DNA of 64,000 nucleotides, taken from the NCBI RefSeq assembly GCF_011683955.1, contig NZ_JAAQPI010000004.1, positions 62,001-126,000 of the forward strand, given 5' to 3'. This DNA is from Pseudomaricurvus alkylphenolicus (GTDB lineage: Bacteria; Pseudomonadota; Gammaproteobacteria; Pseudomonadales; Cellvibrionaceae). The position numbers and the translations under genes are program-made. The notes below the pieces were generated by a model. That model was given only the letters and a program-made list of their open reading frames with translations. It searched no databases and was not told the DNA's origin. Positions 7,081-15,472 of the stretch are shown in pieces (the first letter of the stretch is position 1; each line of letters starts with the position of its first letter).

Positions 7081-9369
7081 ATGAACGTCACAGCCCTCAA
7101 ACCCTTATGTCGCAGCATCGCCGCTCTGACAGCAGCGGCCGCCCTGATCCCCACCGCCTATGCCGCCGAAAGCAGTGGTTTTGATCTGGAAGAGATCATC
7201 GTTACCGCGCAGAAGCGTGAGCAAAATCTGCAGGATGTGGGAATTTCGGTTACCGCCCTCGACAGCACCGCGATGGAGCGGGCCGGTATTGAAGACATCA
7301 GCCGTATCGAACTGGTTACCCCAGGTGTAAGCTATGGCTACATCGGCTCCGACGCCAAGATTTCTATTCGCGGCGCCAACTCCAACAACACCTTTGCCGA
7401 CAACTCTTCTATCGCCGGCTTTTTCGTTGACGGTGTTTACCGCCCTCGTGCCTCCCAGCAATCCCAGGCCTATTTTGACGTGGAGCGCATTGAAATTCTG
7501 AAGGGTCCTCAAGGTACCCTGTACGGCCGCAATACCTTTGCCGGCGCCATTAATCTGCACACCAATCGCCCCGATTTGGAAGAATTTGGCGGCGGCTTGA
7601 AGGCCAGTTATTCCCGTTTCAGCAAACTGACGACCGAGGGCTATATCAACGCGCCGGTCAGCGATAATTTCGGTTTGCGTTTTGCCTTTAACACCAAAGA
7701 CAGTGACGGCTGGATTGAAAACAAAGGCGACGGCGAAGATCTCGGTCAGGATGAATCGCGCAACTTCCGCGTCTCTGCTCTGTGGGCGCCAAGTGACGCG
7801 GTTGAAGTGATGTTCCGCTATACCTCCATCAAAGAAGAAGGTATTACCGCCGGCATTTTTGCGGCGGAAGGTACTTGCCAGCCCATCAACGAAAGCGGCG
7901 TGACCGATGCCTATGGCTCTCTGGTCAATTGCGTTAACCCCTACCCCGAGACCAGTGGCAACTCCTTCTTTAACGAGCCCTGGGAAGTTTCCGCCGACGT
8001 GGATTCCAAGCGCGACAACGAAGAAGACAACGTCACGCTCGACATCAGCTGGGACATCAATGAAACCCTGAGCCTGCGCTCGATCACCTCTTACACCGAC
8101 TGGGACAGCGCCTTTGATACTGATGGCGACTGGAGCAACCAGACCGGTTACGCCTATTATTGGGATGAGGAAGTTCAGTCCGTCACCCAGGAAATCCAGT
8201 TGATTTCGGACGGCGATGGCGCCCTGACCTGGACCGCAGGTCTCTACTACTCTGTTGACGATATCGGTTTCGGTTTCTCCCAGTTCCGCTCTGCTCCGTA
8301 CAGCAACAGCACCTACGCAGACTGGCAGGACATTGAAACCACCACCGAGGGCGCCTTCTTCCAGGCGGAATACGACATCACCGACACCTTCCGTATTATT
8401 GCCGGCGTGCGCAATAACCAGGAAGAAAAAGATACCCGCACTTACGGCGCCTCTGCGGTTGACGCAGAGGGCAATCCACTGCCCGGTGTAAACGAAGATG
8501 GTACCGATGGTCGCCCGCGCGATATTTACCGCTACACCGTTCGCGAAGATCGCTCAGCCGTGCGTGAGTTTGATCTGGTAACCTGGAAGCTCGGCGGTGA
8601 GTGGGATGTGGCCGATAACGTGATGGCTTACGCCAGCGTGTCCACCGGCTTCTTGTCCGGTGGTGTGAACGCTGATGGCAGTGCCTTCGAACAGCAGGAA
8701 TCCAAAGCCTACGAGATTGGTTTTAAGAGCCGCTGGGCGGACGACACCATCCAGTTGAATGTGTCCGCTTACCGTAACGAGTTTACCAACCTGACCACAC
8801 AGCAGTTAATCCGTTTGGGCACTGGCGATATCACCATTACCGTCAACGGTGGCGAAATTGAAACCACCGGCCTGGAAGCCGAGTTTGTGTGGCTGCCGAC
8901 CGAGAAGTGGCTGATCTCCGCCAACGCGTCCTTTATGGACAACGAGTATGGCAAGTTCGGCGCGGCCAACCCGTTTGTCGAGGCCAACGGCGAACCGCTG
9001 GGCTTTTTGGACCTGAATGGTGAAACCCCTCCCTGGTCACCTGACGTGACGCTGAGCCTCAGCATTGGTTATGACATTGATCTGGGTGATATGGGTCGCC
9101 TGACGCCCTTCCTGCAGACTTACTACAGTGATGAATTCAACACCGACGACGTGGTGACTTACAGCACCCAGGTGCAGGATTCTTACACTAAGACGGACTT
9201 CCGTTTGATCTGGACCTCTGCCGATGAGAACCTCAGTGCCGAGGCTTATGTCGAGAATATGGAAGACGAGGCGGTGCTGGCCAGAACCAACGTGGGCGGT
9301 TTTGATCTGGTGCAAACCAGTTATATGTACCCCCGTAATTACGGTGTCAAAGTTTCCTACAATTTCTGA
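7081..9369 (+). CDS. TonB-dependent outer-membrane receptor 1 (LacI regulon)
   Basis: A 762-residue receptor. A signal peptide covers about residues 1-27 (cleavage near AYA-AES). A TonB-box-like stretch EEIIVTAQKREQ follows, then the plug (about 45-155) with IEILKGPQGTLYGRN, and a 22-strand barrel ending in the aromatic terminus SYNF. ATG 7081 has GGAG seven bases upstream; the upstream in-frame ATG at 7027 would add 18 residues before the signal peptide. Such receptors import large or scarce solutes using TonB energy. With the symporter at 12636 it makes a complete outer- plus inner-membrane route for the unknown substrate of this regulon. The acidic, Asn/Asp-rich loops do not resemble siderophore-receptor loops that I can identify. 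Confidence 0.93.
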   Translation: MNVTALKPLCRSIAALTAAAALIPTAYAAESSGFDLEEIIVTAQKREQNLQDVGISVTALDSTAMERAGIEDISRIELVTPGVSYGYIGSDAKISIRGANSNNTFADNSSIAGFFVDGVYRPRASQQSQAYFDVERIEILKGPQGTLYGRNTFAGAINLHTNRPDLEEFGGGLKASYSRFSKLTTEGYINAPVSDNFGLRFAFNTKDSDGWIENKGDGEDLGQDESRNFRVSALWAPSDAVEVMFRYTSIKEEGITAGIFAAEGTCQPINESGVTDAYGSLVNCVNPYPETSGNSFFNEPWEVSADVDSKRDNEEDNVTLDISWDINETLSLRSITSYTDWDSAFDTDGDWSNQTGYAYYWDEEVQSVTQEIQLISDGDGALTWTAGLYYSVDDIGFGFSQFRSAPYSNSTYADWQDIETTTEGAFFQAEYDITDTFRIIAGVRNNQEEKDTRTYGASAVDAEGNPLPGVNEDGTDGRPRDIYRYTVREDRSAVREFDLVTWKLGGEWDVADNVMAYASVSTGFLSGGVNADGSAFEQQESKAYEIGFKSRWADDTIQLNVSAYRNEFTNLTTQQLIRLGTGDITITVNGGEIETTGLEAEFVWLPTEKWLISANASFMDNEYGKFGAANPFVEANGEPLGFLDLNGETPPWSPDVTLSLSIGYDIDLGDMGRLTPFLQTYYSDEFNTDDVVTYSTQVQDSYTKTDFRLIWTSADENLSAEAYVENMEDEAVLARTNVGGFDLVQTSYMYPRNYGVKVSYNF

Positions 9370-9380
9370 TCTTTCCTCAG

Positions 9381-9411
9381 GGAGTGCCCTAACAGACTAT
9401 CGGGGCACTCC
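9381..9411 (+). terminator. Terminator-like hairpin after TonB receptor 1
   Basis: GGAGTGCCC (9381-9389) pairs with GGGCACTCC (9403-9411) across a 13-base loop, 12 bp after the receptor stop. The U-tract is short (CTGTTAA). Confidence 0.5.
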
Positions 9412-9574
9412 TGTTAAATGGGCGGCCATTGCTTATGGCTGCCCATCTTTTCTTCTTCTGTGGTCAAATACACATGCAGCGATGCATTTTCTCCATGGGA
9501 TCACGACACCAGGCTAAGATAGTCTTATAGCTCACGGATAAGGTGTATCCAAGAATTTAGGGTTGAGTATTTCA

Positions 9575-10594
9575 ATGAGCAAAAGCATCCACAATCTCAA
9601 TAAAGAACGCCTGCAACAACTGCGCAGGGCACTCTACAATTTCGAACCGAGAATGGTACAGCGTGAACTGCAAAAGTGTTTCGCCACCGATGCCAAGGTG
9701 CAGCTGGCCTACCCATTCGAGAATCTGGAAGGCGCCGAGGGTTTGTTTGTGCAGGCCTATGAGCCACTGCATCAGGCGATCCCGGATCTGGAACGCCGCG
9801 ATTATATTGTCATGGCCGGTAGCGCTGGTGACGGCACCGACTGGGTGGGCTGCGGTGGTTATTACACCGGCAGCTTTGAACAGTCCTGGCTGGATATTCC
9901 CGCCACCGGGCATCAGGTGGCGATGCGTTACCATGAGTTCTTTCGTATGGAACAAGGCCAGGTTGTCGAGGTGCAGGCGCTTTGGGATATTCCTGAGGTG
10001 ATGATGCAGGCGGGCGCCTGGCCGATGGTACCCAGTCTGGGCCGTGAGTGGCATGTGCCGGGACCGGCGTCACAGGATGGATTGGTCACCTCGCCCTGGG
10101 ACGCTGGGCAGGCCGATGCAAGCTTGAAGCTGGTCGGAGATATGCTGGCGTCTCTGGGTAACTATAAAGACGGCGGTGTGGAGGCCATGCAGCTGGAAAA
10201 ATATTGGCATCCGCGCAGCAGTTGGTACGGTCCTTCGGGGATTGGCACGGGCCGTGGTATTCAGGGGTTCCGCAATTGGCATCAGATTCCGTTTTTGAAT
10301 GCGATGCCGAATCGTGTTGGTTCTGTGGCCAAGGGGAAGGGGTATTTGTTCGGTGATGGGGATTATGTGGGTTTTACCGCCTGGCCCGGGATGCAGATGA
10401 CGATCAGCGATGGGGGCTGGCTGGGGATTGCGCCGGCTAATCAGGAAGTGACCATGCGCAGTCTGGATTTCTGGCGCTGCGAGAATGGAATGATTCGGGA
10501 GAATTGGGTGTTGGTGGATTTGTTGGACGTGTATCGGCAGATTGGGGTGGATGTGTTTGCACGGATGCGGGAGTTTAATAAGGCTCGCCGCTAG
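9575..10594 (+). CDS. Two-domain SnoaL-like protein, paralogue 3
   Basis: A 339-residue protein of two SnoaL/NTF2-like domains. Domain 1 (about 1-150) contains VQLAYPFENLEG and LDIPATGHQVAMRYHEFF. Domain 2 (about 185-335) contains SSWYGPSGIGTGRG and IRENWVLVDLLDVYRQIG. It is clearly related to the gene at 11508 and more distantly to the 2388/3481 pair. ATG 9575 is preferred over TTG 9563, which sits directly on the AGGG. Its last 20 bases overlap the 3' end of the AraC gene on the other strand. Likely a cyclase, isomerase or hydratase-type cavity enzyme; the substrate is unknown. Confidence 0.8.
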   Translation: MSKSIHNLNKERLQQLRRALYNFEPRMVQRELQKCFATDAKVQLAYPFENLEGAEGLFVQAYEPLHQAIPDLERRDYIVMAGSAGDGTDWVGCGGYYTGSFEQSWLDIPATGHQVAMRYHEFFRMEQGQVVEVQALWDIPEVMMQAGAWPMVPSLGREWHVPGPASQDGLVTSPWDAGQADASLKLVGDMLASLGNYKDGGVEAMQLEKYWHPRSSWYGPSGIGTGRGIQGFRNWHQIPFLNAMPNRVGSVAKGKGYLFGDGDYVGFTAWPGMQMTISDGGWLGIAPANQEVTMRSLDFWRCENGMIRENWVLVDLLDVYRQIGVDVFARMREFNKARR

Positions 10595-11489
10595 CATTTG
10601 TAGGCAGACTTTTTCTAATCGTGCTTCGATATTGAGTGGGGCTGTACCCGGTTTCCGTACGAAAGGTTTTACTGAAGTGGAATTGGTCACAGAACCCCAC
10701 CTGCTCGGCGATGTTAGCAATGGACTGCTCGCCATAGACCAACATGGACATGGCCTGTTCCATGCGTTTGTGATTGATGTATTTCAGCGGCGACTGGCCG
10801 GTAATCTGTTTGAAGAGACGGGAAAATCCGTTGCGGGATAAGGCACAGGCTTCGGCAAGTTCTTCTACTCTAAGGGGTTGATCAAGCTCCGTATCTATAG
10901 CTTTTAGTGCCGGTCCGATGCGGTGCATTTGCAAGAATCGGCGGCCGCTGTCTTCAAGGGGGGGTGACAGGGCCAGAATGTCGAAGCAAAGTTGAAGGGC
11001 GCTGCTTTGTTTGAGTATGAGCCACCGAAGAGTGTCGGCGCCAAACCCGTCAGCTTGGTTGAGCACAGCCAGACTGTCGGTGAGCGTGTCGATGGTGCCG
11101 AAGAGTTGTTGTGACCGTTCGGCAGAAAAACGCATGGGTACCTGGAAGAACGACAGCACGTCCAGGTTGTGAAAAAGGCTGAAGTGTATATGCAGGCCGG
11201 CCGCCACTGTATGCTGGTTGACGAGCAGCCGATGTTTGACCCCGGCGGGTATAAGCAACACTTCCCCTGCGCCGACTTTTTCTGTGTCGGCGTTTTCCAG
11301 CTCGCAGCCGTATTCACCTGTTTGAACATTCAGTATGACCGCGAAGGGCAGTACCCGCCATTCAGTATCAATGCAGTTGTCGCTGTACTGAGTCCACCAG
11401 TGGATGTTGCATTGCAGAGATTGTTGAATGCGTTCCAGCAGCGCCTTATCGGGCGCCGCTGCGGTGAGTGTATTCAGCCTTGACGTCAT
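10575..11489 (-). CDS. AraC-family regulator with cupin-like sensor
   Basis: A 304-residue regulator. The N-terminal half (about 40-110; GAGEVLLIPAGVKHRL) is the cupin-type ligand domain. The C-terminal 100 residues carry the two AraC helix-turn-helices (LRVEELAEACALSRNGFSRLFKQITGQSP and IANIAEQVGFCDQFHFSKTFRTETGYSPTQYR in shortened reading). ATG 11489 is used, with GGTGAG just upstream; GTG 11501 is possible. It starts 18 bp after the SnoaL gene stop and is the last gene of the symporter-SnoaL-AraC operon. It probably adds a second, ligand-specific control layer to the LacI regulon. I did not identify its own binding site. Confidence 0.88.
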   Translation of the reverse strand: MTSRLNTLTAAAPDKALLERIQQSLQCNIHWWTQYSDNCIDTEWRVLPFAVILNVQTGEYGCELENADTEKVGAGEVLLIPAGVKHRLLVNQHTVAAGLHIHFSLFHNLDVLSFFQVPMRFSAERSQQLFGTIDTLTDSLAVLNQADGFGADTLRWLILKQSSALQLCFDILALSPPLEDSGRRFLQMHRIGPALKAIDTELDQPLRVEELAEACALSRNGFSRLFKQITGQSPLKYINHKRMEQAMSMLVYGEQSIANIAEQVGFCDQFHFSKTFRTETGYSPTQYRSTIRKSLPTNASGEPY

Positions 11490-11507
11490 TGCACTCACCA
11501 ACTTTGC

Positions 11508-12596
11508 TCAGGTGGTCCCAAGCGGGTTAACGATTCCAGTCGTACGTTGCAAAATATCCAGCCCCTGTTGCTTCAACCAATAGGGCAAATCGATCAACAC
11601 CCAATTCTCGGCGAGCTTGTCGCCTTCTCTGCGATAGATATCGACGACGCGCATGTCAGCTTTGACGTCGCTGGCCGGAAGCCCCAGGAATCCTCCGGTT
11701 GGCGTATTACTGAGATTGGGCCAGCCGAAGAAGCCGGCGTAGTTGCCTTCGGCAAAGCGGGCGACGTGGCCGTTAAAGGTTTTACCACCCAGCCCGGTAC
11801 GGAAGGGTCGCTGGTGTTGTGCCTGAAAGCCTTCGATACCAAAAGTTGCGCCGATACCTGCCGGGCCGTACCAGAGCATGTCTTCGCGCCAGGTGCGGGC
11901 CAGGTATTGCGGCGGGCAGAAGTCCTGGCCGCTCAAATTGAGTTGGTTTAGATCGTCAATCATGCGGTTAAGCAATTCTTGAGTGGCGACGCCTTCTTCC
12001 GGGTTCTGGTCTACAAACAGCATACCGTCGTGGGTACGGGGGCCGGGATAAACGAATGATGCACCGGTCTGTACGGGCAATGGGTTGATACCCAGTTGGT
12101 GCATCACGTCGATGATGTCGCAGAAGAATCCGCTGCGTACGATCTTGCCGTCCCGCACGCAGTTAAAGTCCGCGTAGCGAAGGAACGTCAATTTTCCGGA
12201 GGCCGGCAGTCCCAGCCAGTCTTGAGACAGAACGCCGGCAAAGTGACCCATACTGACCACCCAGACGTCACCGCTGGCGGTTTGATGAGCCGCCTGATCA
12301 ATGTCCGCCGGCCAGGGTTGCTCTTTGCCATCGACATGTTCGAACACGTCATTGTAACCGGCAAAGAACACGTCTTCACGGCGTTGCATCGGCGACCAAC
12401 TGCGCAACAGTGGTTGCCAAAAGACTTCGGAAACGGCACTGATTGAGTGCTGCTCCTCGAAGGGATAGACGCCATGCCACTGAATTGAGTCGCTGATATA
12501 GCGACCCAGAATATCCTCGACAGTGTCGGGGGTTGCGGATTCCAACTCTCGGTAGAACTCCCGCACCAGTGCCTTGGCGTGTTGAAACTGACTCAT
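11508..12596 (-). CDS. Two-domain SnoaL-like protein, paralogue 4
   Basis: A 362-residue two-domain SnoaL-like protein. Domain 1 has IQWHGVYPFEEQ and LGLPASGKLTFLRYADF; domain 2 has MLWYGPAGIGATFGIEGF, a GLPASDV segment and LAENWVLIDLPYWLKQQG. Domain order and motif spacing match the gene at 9575, so they are paralogues. AGGAGAGG is placed just before ATG 12596. It lies 39 bp downstream of the symporter and 18 bp upstream of the AraC regulator in one operon. His, Asp and Trp residues lining the second domain (WYGP, HQRPF) are candidates for catalysis, but there is no family member of known reaction that I can name. Confidence 0.8.
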   Translation of the reverse strand: MSQFQHAKALVREFYRELESATPDTVEDILGRYISDSIQWHGVYPFEEQHSISAVSEVFWQPLLRSWSPMQRREDVFFAGYNDVFEHVDGKEQPWPADIDQAAHQTASGDVWVVSMGHFAGVLSQDWLGLPASGKLTFLRYADFNCVRDGKIVRSGFFCDIIDVMHQLGINPLPVQTGASFVYPGPRTHDGMLFVDQNPEEGVATQELLNRMIDDLNQLNLSGQDFCPPQYLARTWREDMLWYGPAGIGATFGIEGFQAQHQRPFRTGLGGKTFNGHVARFAEGNYAGFFGWPNLSNTPTGGFLGLPASDVKADMRVVDIYRREGDKLAENWVLIDLPYWLKQQGLDILQRTTGIVNPLGTT

Positions 12597-12635
12597 TACC
12601 TCTCCTATCTAAGATTTTTTACGCTGTTGTGCCAA

Positions 12636-14294
12636 TTAGCCCAAGGTTCCGAACCAGGCCAGGAAACCCAGCGTGCACGCGAACAGCAGCGGCAGTGTCC
12701 AAACGACGGGTTCCACTTTGCCCGGTACCACATACCAGCCTTCTGACATCATGGGCTTGCCTTCGCGTTCAAACGCGAGAATCTGTCCCGGCACGCTGTG
12801 TTCGTGCCAGTCCTGCTGAAAACCGTCCAAAACCACACTGGCGATCCACGCGGCCGCGATATTGATGCCCCCGGCAATCACCACAAACCAGGGCCAGGCA
12901 ATCTCGGGGCGCTCCGCACCCATAGCCAACCAGATTCCGTCAACGGCAGGGGCAATGGGGTCCAGCGGTGCAAAAAACATGAGGCCGACTAATCCCGCCA
13001 CCACGCCAATCAACAAACCCCGCTCAGAGGTGTGTTTGGAGAAAAAGCCCATACCGAACATTGCCAGCTTCGCACCCACCAGATAGGAACCAACCTTGGA
13101 GATGACCTCAAGTATAGACCCGGTACTGCTGGCAAACTCGATCGCGATAGGAATAATGGCCAGCCCCCACAGCACGGTGAATACCCGTGACGCCCCCAGA
13201 TAGTGTTTTTCGTTGGCATCTTTATGAAAGAATTTTTGGTAAAAATCGGTTACCGACACCGTCGACAGCGAGTTAAATGCCGACGATGTGGTGGACATGG
13301 ATGCGGAGAGAATCGCCGCACCAATAATTCCCAGCAAGCCCGGAATCGCCAGCGCGTTGGCGAACACAAGGATAATTTCGTTAGGCTGTTTGAACGGCTT
13401 GCCTTCGTAATAAACGTAGAGCAGGGCACCGATCAGGAAAAATGAAAAATACAAAAAGAACGCAGCGTAACCCATCACCATATAAGACTTTTTCGCCTCA
13501 CCAATATTCTTGGCGGCCAGCGCACGTTGCACCATAAACTGATTCGCGCCGTATACCGTTATGTGATATAGCGTCATGGCGAAAACGCCCGCCCAAATCG
13601 TTGGCGCTATCGATGGGTCCCAGTCCAGATTAATCGGATTGAGCTTTCCGTGTTGGTCCAAAAAGGTCAAAGCCTGCGGCAAGGCACCGATTTCCCCCAG
13701 CAAAGCCACCATGATAATTCCGGCGCCGATAATCAAAATGATGCCTTGCAACACATCCGTCCAGATAACCGCGTTCATACCACCCAGCATGGTGTAAGCC
13801 ACCACAATTGTGGTCATCAACACAATCGCGAAGGTCGTACTCAACCCCGTGACAAACGTCACCACCACCGCGGTGGCAGTCATAATCGACGCCGCCCCCA
13901 GCGCCATGGTCACCATAAACAAAATACCCATCACCGCACGGGAGGCAATACCAAAACGGCGTTCCAGATAATCGTAGATCGACGCAACGCCGCTGTTATA
14001 AAAGAACGGGATAAAAAACACGATACAGGCGAACACCACCAGCGAATAATTGATATGAATCGCCAACGCCGCCATGCCATCGCCATATGCCCACGCAGGT
14101 CCACCCAAAAACGACAAGGCACTCACATAAGTCGCCACCACCGAAATACCGATGGCCCACCAGGGAGAACTGCGATCACCCAGATAATAGTCCTCCGATG
14201 TCGACACCCGGCGGCTCATATACCAACCCAGCCCCAGGTTCGCGATCAAATACGCAAACACCACCGACCAGTTCAGAAGACCAAATTCAGCCAT
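12636..14294 (-). CDS. Sodium:solute symporter (SSS family)
   Basis: A 552-residue inner-membrane transporter with about 13 hydrophobic segments. Diagnostic parts are the N-terminus with YYLGDRSSPWWAIG, AYTMLGGMNAVIWTDVLQG in the middle and AAILSASMSTTSSAFNSLSTVSVTDFY, the sodium-site region of the SSS family. ATG 14294 is preferred: GGGGAGAG lies directly upstream, whereas the ORF can be extended to 14315 without such a site. It is the first gene of an operon with SnoaL paralogue 4 and the AraC regulator, and carries LacI-type operator copy 7 about 104 bp upstream. It should carry the substrate of this regulon across the inner membrane after TonB receptor 1. Family members move sugars, carboxylates, proline or pantothenate; specificity is open. 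Confidence 0.92.
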   Translation of the reverse strand: MAEFGLLNWSVVFAYLIANLGLGWYMSRRVSTSEDYYLGDRSSPWWAIGISVVATYVSALSFLGGPAWAYGDGMAALAIHINYSLVVFACIVFFIPFFYNSGVASIYDYLERRFGIASRAVMGILFMVTMALGAASIMTATAVVVTFVTGLSTTFAIVLMTTIVVAYTMLGGMNAVIWTDVLQGIILIIGAGIIMVALLGEIGALPQALTFLDQHGKLNPINLDWDPSIAPTIWAGVFAMTLYHITVYGANQFMVQRALAAKNIGEAKKSYMVMGYAAFFLYFSFFLIGALLYVYYEGKPFKQPNEIILVFANALAIPGLLGIIGAAILSASMSTTSSAFNSLSTVSVTDFYQKFFHKDANEKHYLGASRVFTVLWGLAIIPIAIEFASSTGSILEVISKVGSYLVGAKLAMFGMGFFSKHTSERGLLIGVVAGLVGLMFFAPLDPIAPAVDGIWLAMGAERPEIAWPWFVVIAGGINIAAAWIASVVLDGFQQDWHEHSVPGQILAFEREGKPMMSEGWYVVPGKVEPVVWTLPLLFACTLGFLAWFGTLG

Positions 14295-14392
14295 CCCACT
14301 CTCCCCTTCTATCATCTTGGCGGCTTACCGCCTTGTCGTTATTACTGTGTAGTAGTGAAAAACTGTGGTGTCGAAAAACACCATAAACAGCA

Positions 14393-15103
14393 TCAACCTG
14401 AATTCGAATGCAGCCAATGGCGCATCGCCTCGGTAACCGCCTCCGGCTTCTCCATGGTCGCAATGTGCCCACAACCTTCCACCACCACCAGAGACGCTCC
14501 CGGTATCAAATCCGCCATTTCCTCATGGCGATCAACCGGACAAATCACATCCTCAGCACCGCACAACACCAGCGTCGGACACCTTACCGACGCCAGTCCC
14601 GGTCGGCTGTCCGGTCGCTGCACCACAGCATCAATCTGATTGCGGAACACCTCCAGACCACCGTCCACGGCCATATCCACAATAGTCTGAATCAAAACCT
14701 GATCATTGCTTTGAGACTGCGCCAGATACAAGGGAATCAACTTCTGCCGCAGCAAAAGCTCCAGACCCTCTGAAGTGGCAATCTGCCATTGCTCCGCCTT
14801 GGCAGCCATGCCCTCCTCGCTATCAGCCCGGGCATTGGTATCCAACAACGCCAAATGGCTGATCCGGTGCGGAGCCCGGCGATACAACTCCAACGCCAGA
14901 ATACCGCCGAAAGACAGCCCCGACAGCGCAAAACAAGGCGGCGCCTCGGCCAGAATCCGCTCCGCCAGAGCCCCCAGACTGGGCTCAGAGCCCACATCCA
15001 CCACCACCGGCTCCGCCACATCCGCCAAATGCTCCACCTGATGAGCCCACAAGCGCTCATCACACAAGGTACCCGGCAACAGCAACAAAGGAATTTTGGC
15101 CAC
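14393..15103 (-). CDS. Alpha/beta-fold hydrolase
   Basis: A 236-residue esterase/lactonase-type hydrolase. The nucleophile elbow is GLSFGG (Ser near residue 64), the acid Asp is in GAEDVICP and the catalytic His in GCGHIATMEKP. The oxyanion loop is LLPGTLCD near the N-terminus. It starts at GTG 15103, with GGAG seven bases upstream. No signal peptide, so cytoplasmic. LacI-type operator copy 8 is 60 bp upstream, and operator copy 7 for the next operon overlaps its last codons. Within the regulon it may open an ester or lactone intermediate. Confidence 0.85.
   Translation of the reverse strand: MAKIPLLLLPGTLCDERLWAHQVEHLADVAEPVVVDVGSEPSLGALAERILAEAPPCFALSGLSFGGILALELYRRAPHRISHLALLDTNARADSEEGMAAKAEQWQIATSEGLELLLRQKLIPLYLAQSQSNDQVLIQTIVDMAVDGGLEVFRNQIDAVVQRPDSRPGLASVRCPTLVLCGAEDVICPVDRHEEMADLIPGASLVVVEGCGHIATMEKPEAVTEAMRHWLHSNSG
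14398..14413. promoter_or_regulatory. LacI-type operator copy 7
   Basis: CTGAATTCGAATGCAG is a near-perfect palindrome. It overlaps the last codons of the hydrolase gene and lies 104 bp upstream of the symporter ATG. Being kept inside coding sequence argues against chance only weakly. Confidence 0.55.
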
Positions 15104-15162
15104 AAATCACTCCACATCAAAAAACGAAAAAATCAACAGCAACCAACTCATGCTGCCATTTT

Positions 15163-15178
15163 TTGACTTCGAATGCAA
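15163..15178. promoter_or_regulatory. LacI-type operator copy 8
   Basis: TTGACTTCGAATGCAA, identical to copy 4, 60 bp upstream of the hydrolase start. It lies in the 369-bp gene-free stretch 15104-15472, which also holds the structured element and a REP half unit. Confidence 0.65.
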
Positions 15179-15292
15179 ACAACAGGCAAATACCTTTTAC
15201 ATATTCATGATTCACAGCGAATTACCTATATCGCCCTTACAGGCAAAACCAACAATGAGGCAACACCCTACAAGAGCAACAGAAGTCAAGCG

Positions 15293-15423
15293 GCTGGGGG
15301 TTTCGCTTTCAGCGCATTAAAGAGCGCGCCGAACGAGTAAAAGAGACCGGCGCAGCCGGGCTCTTTTGGGAGAGAGGGCACCCCGGAGGGGCGCGCGACA
15401 GCGCTGAAAGCGGAACCCCCAGC
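15293..15423. ncRNA. Three-stem structured element, copy A (strand unknown)
   Basis: A 131-bp element with a closing stem (15293-15315 with 15401-15423, about 20 bp) enclosing two inner hairpins. Inner hairpin P2 is AAAAGAG-a-CCGGC ... GCCGG-g-CTCTTTT (15339-15367). Inner hairpin P3 is GCaCCCC-gga-GGGGcGC (15378-15394). Copy B at 63412-63545 keeps the same layout, the outer GCTGGGGGTTTCG/CGGAACCCCCAGC, the A/G mismatch in P2 and the GGA loop of P3, while base pairs in all three stems change in a compensatory way. That indicates selection or copying for structure. It may be an RNA, a bidirectional terminator or a REP-like mobile palindrome. Confidence 0.6.
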
Positions 15424-15441
15424 TGCGGTAGTGGCACCAAA

Positions 15442-15459
15442 CCTGGAGCCCGCTGCTAC
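15442..15459. repeat. Partial REP unit (GTAGCAGC family)
   Basis: CCTGGAGCCCGCTGCTAC is the inverse of a GTAGCAGCGGGCTC half unit of the REP family seen at 4501-4609 and 45606-45687. Confidence 0.5.
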
Positions 15460-15472
15460 AGAGAAAAGGCCA

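Noticed and set aside
13650-14639. Plus-strand open frame rich in His, Arg and Gln
   Set aside because: Antisense to the SSS symporter and hydrolase; the composition is the mirror of hydrophobic codons.
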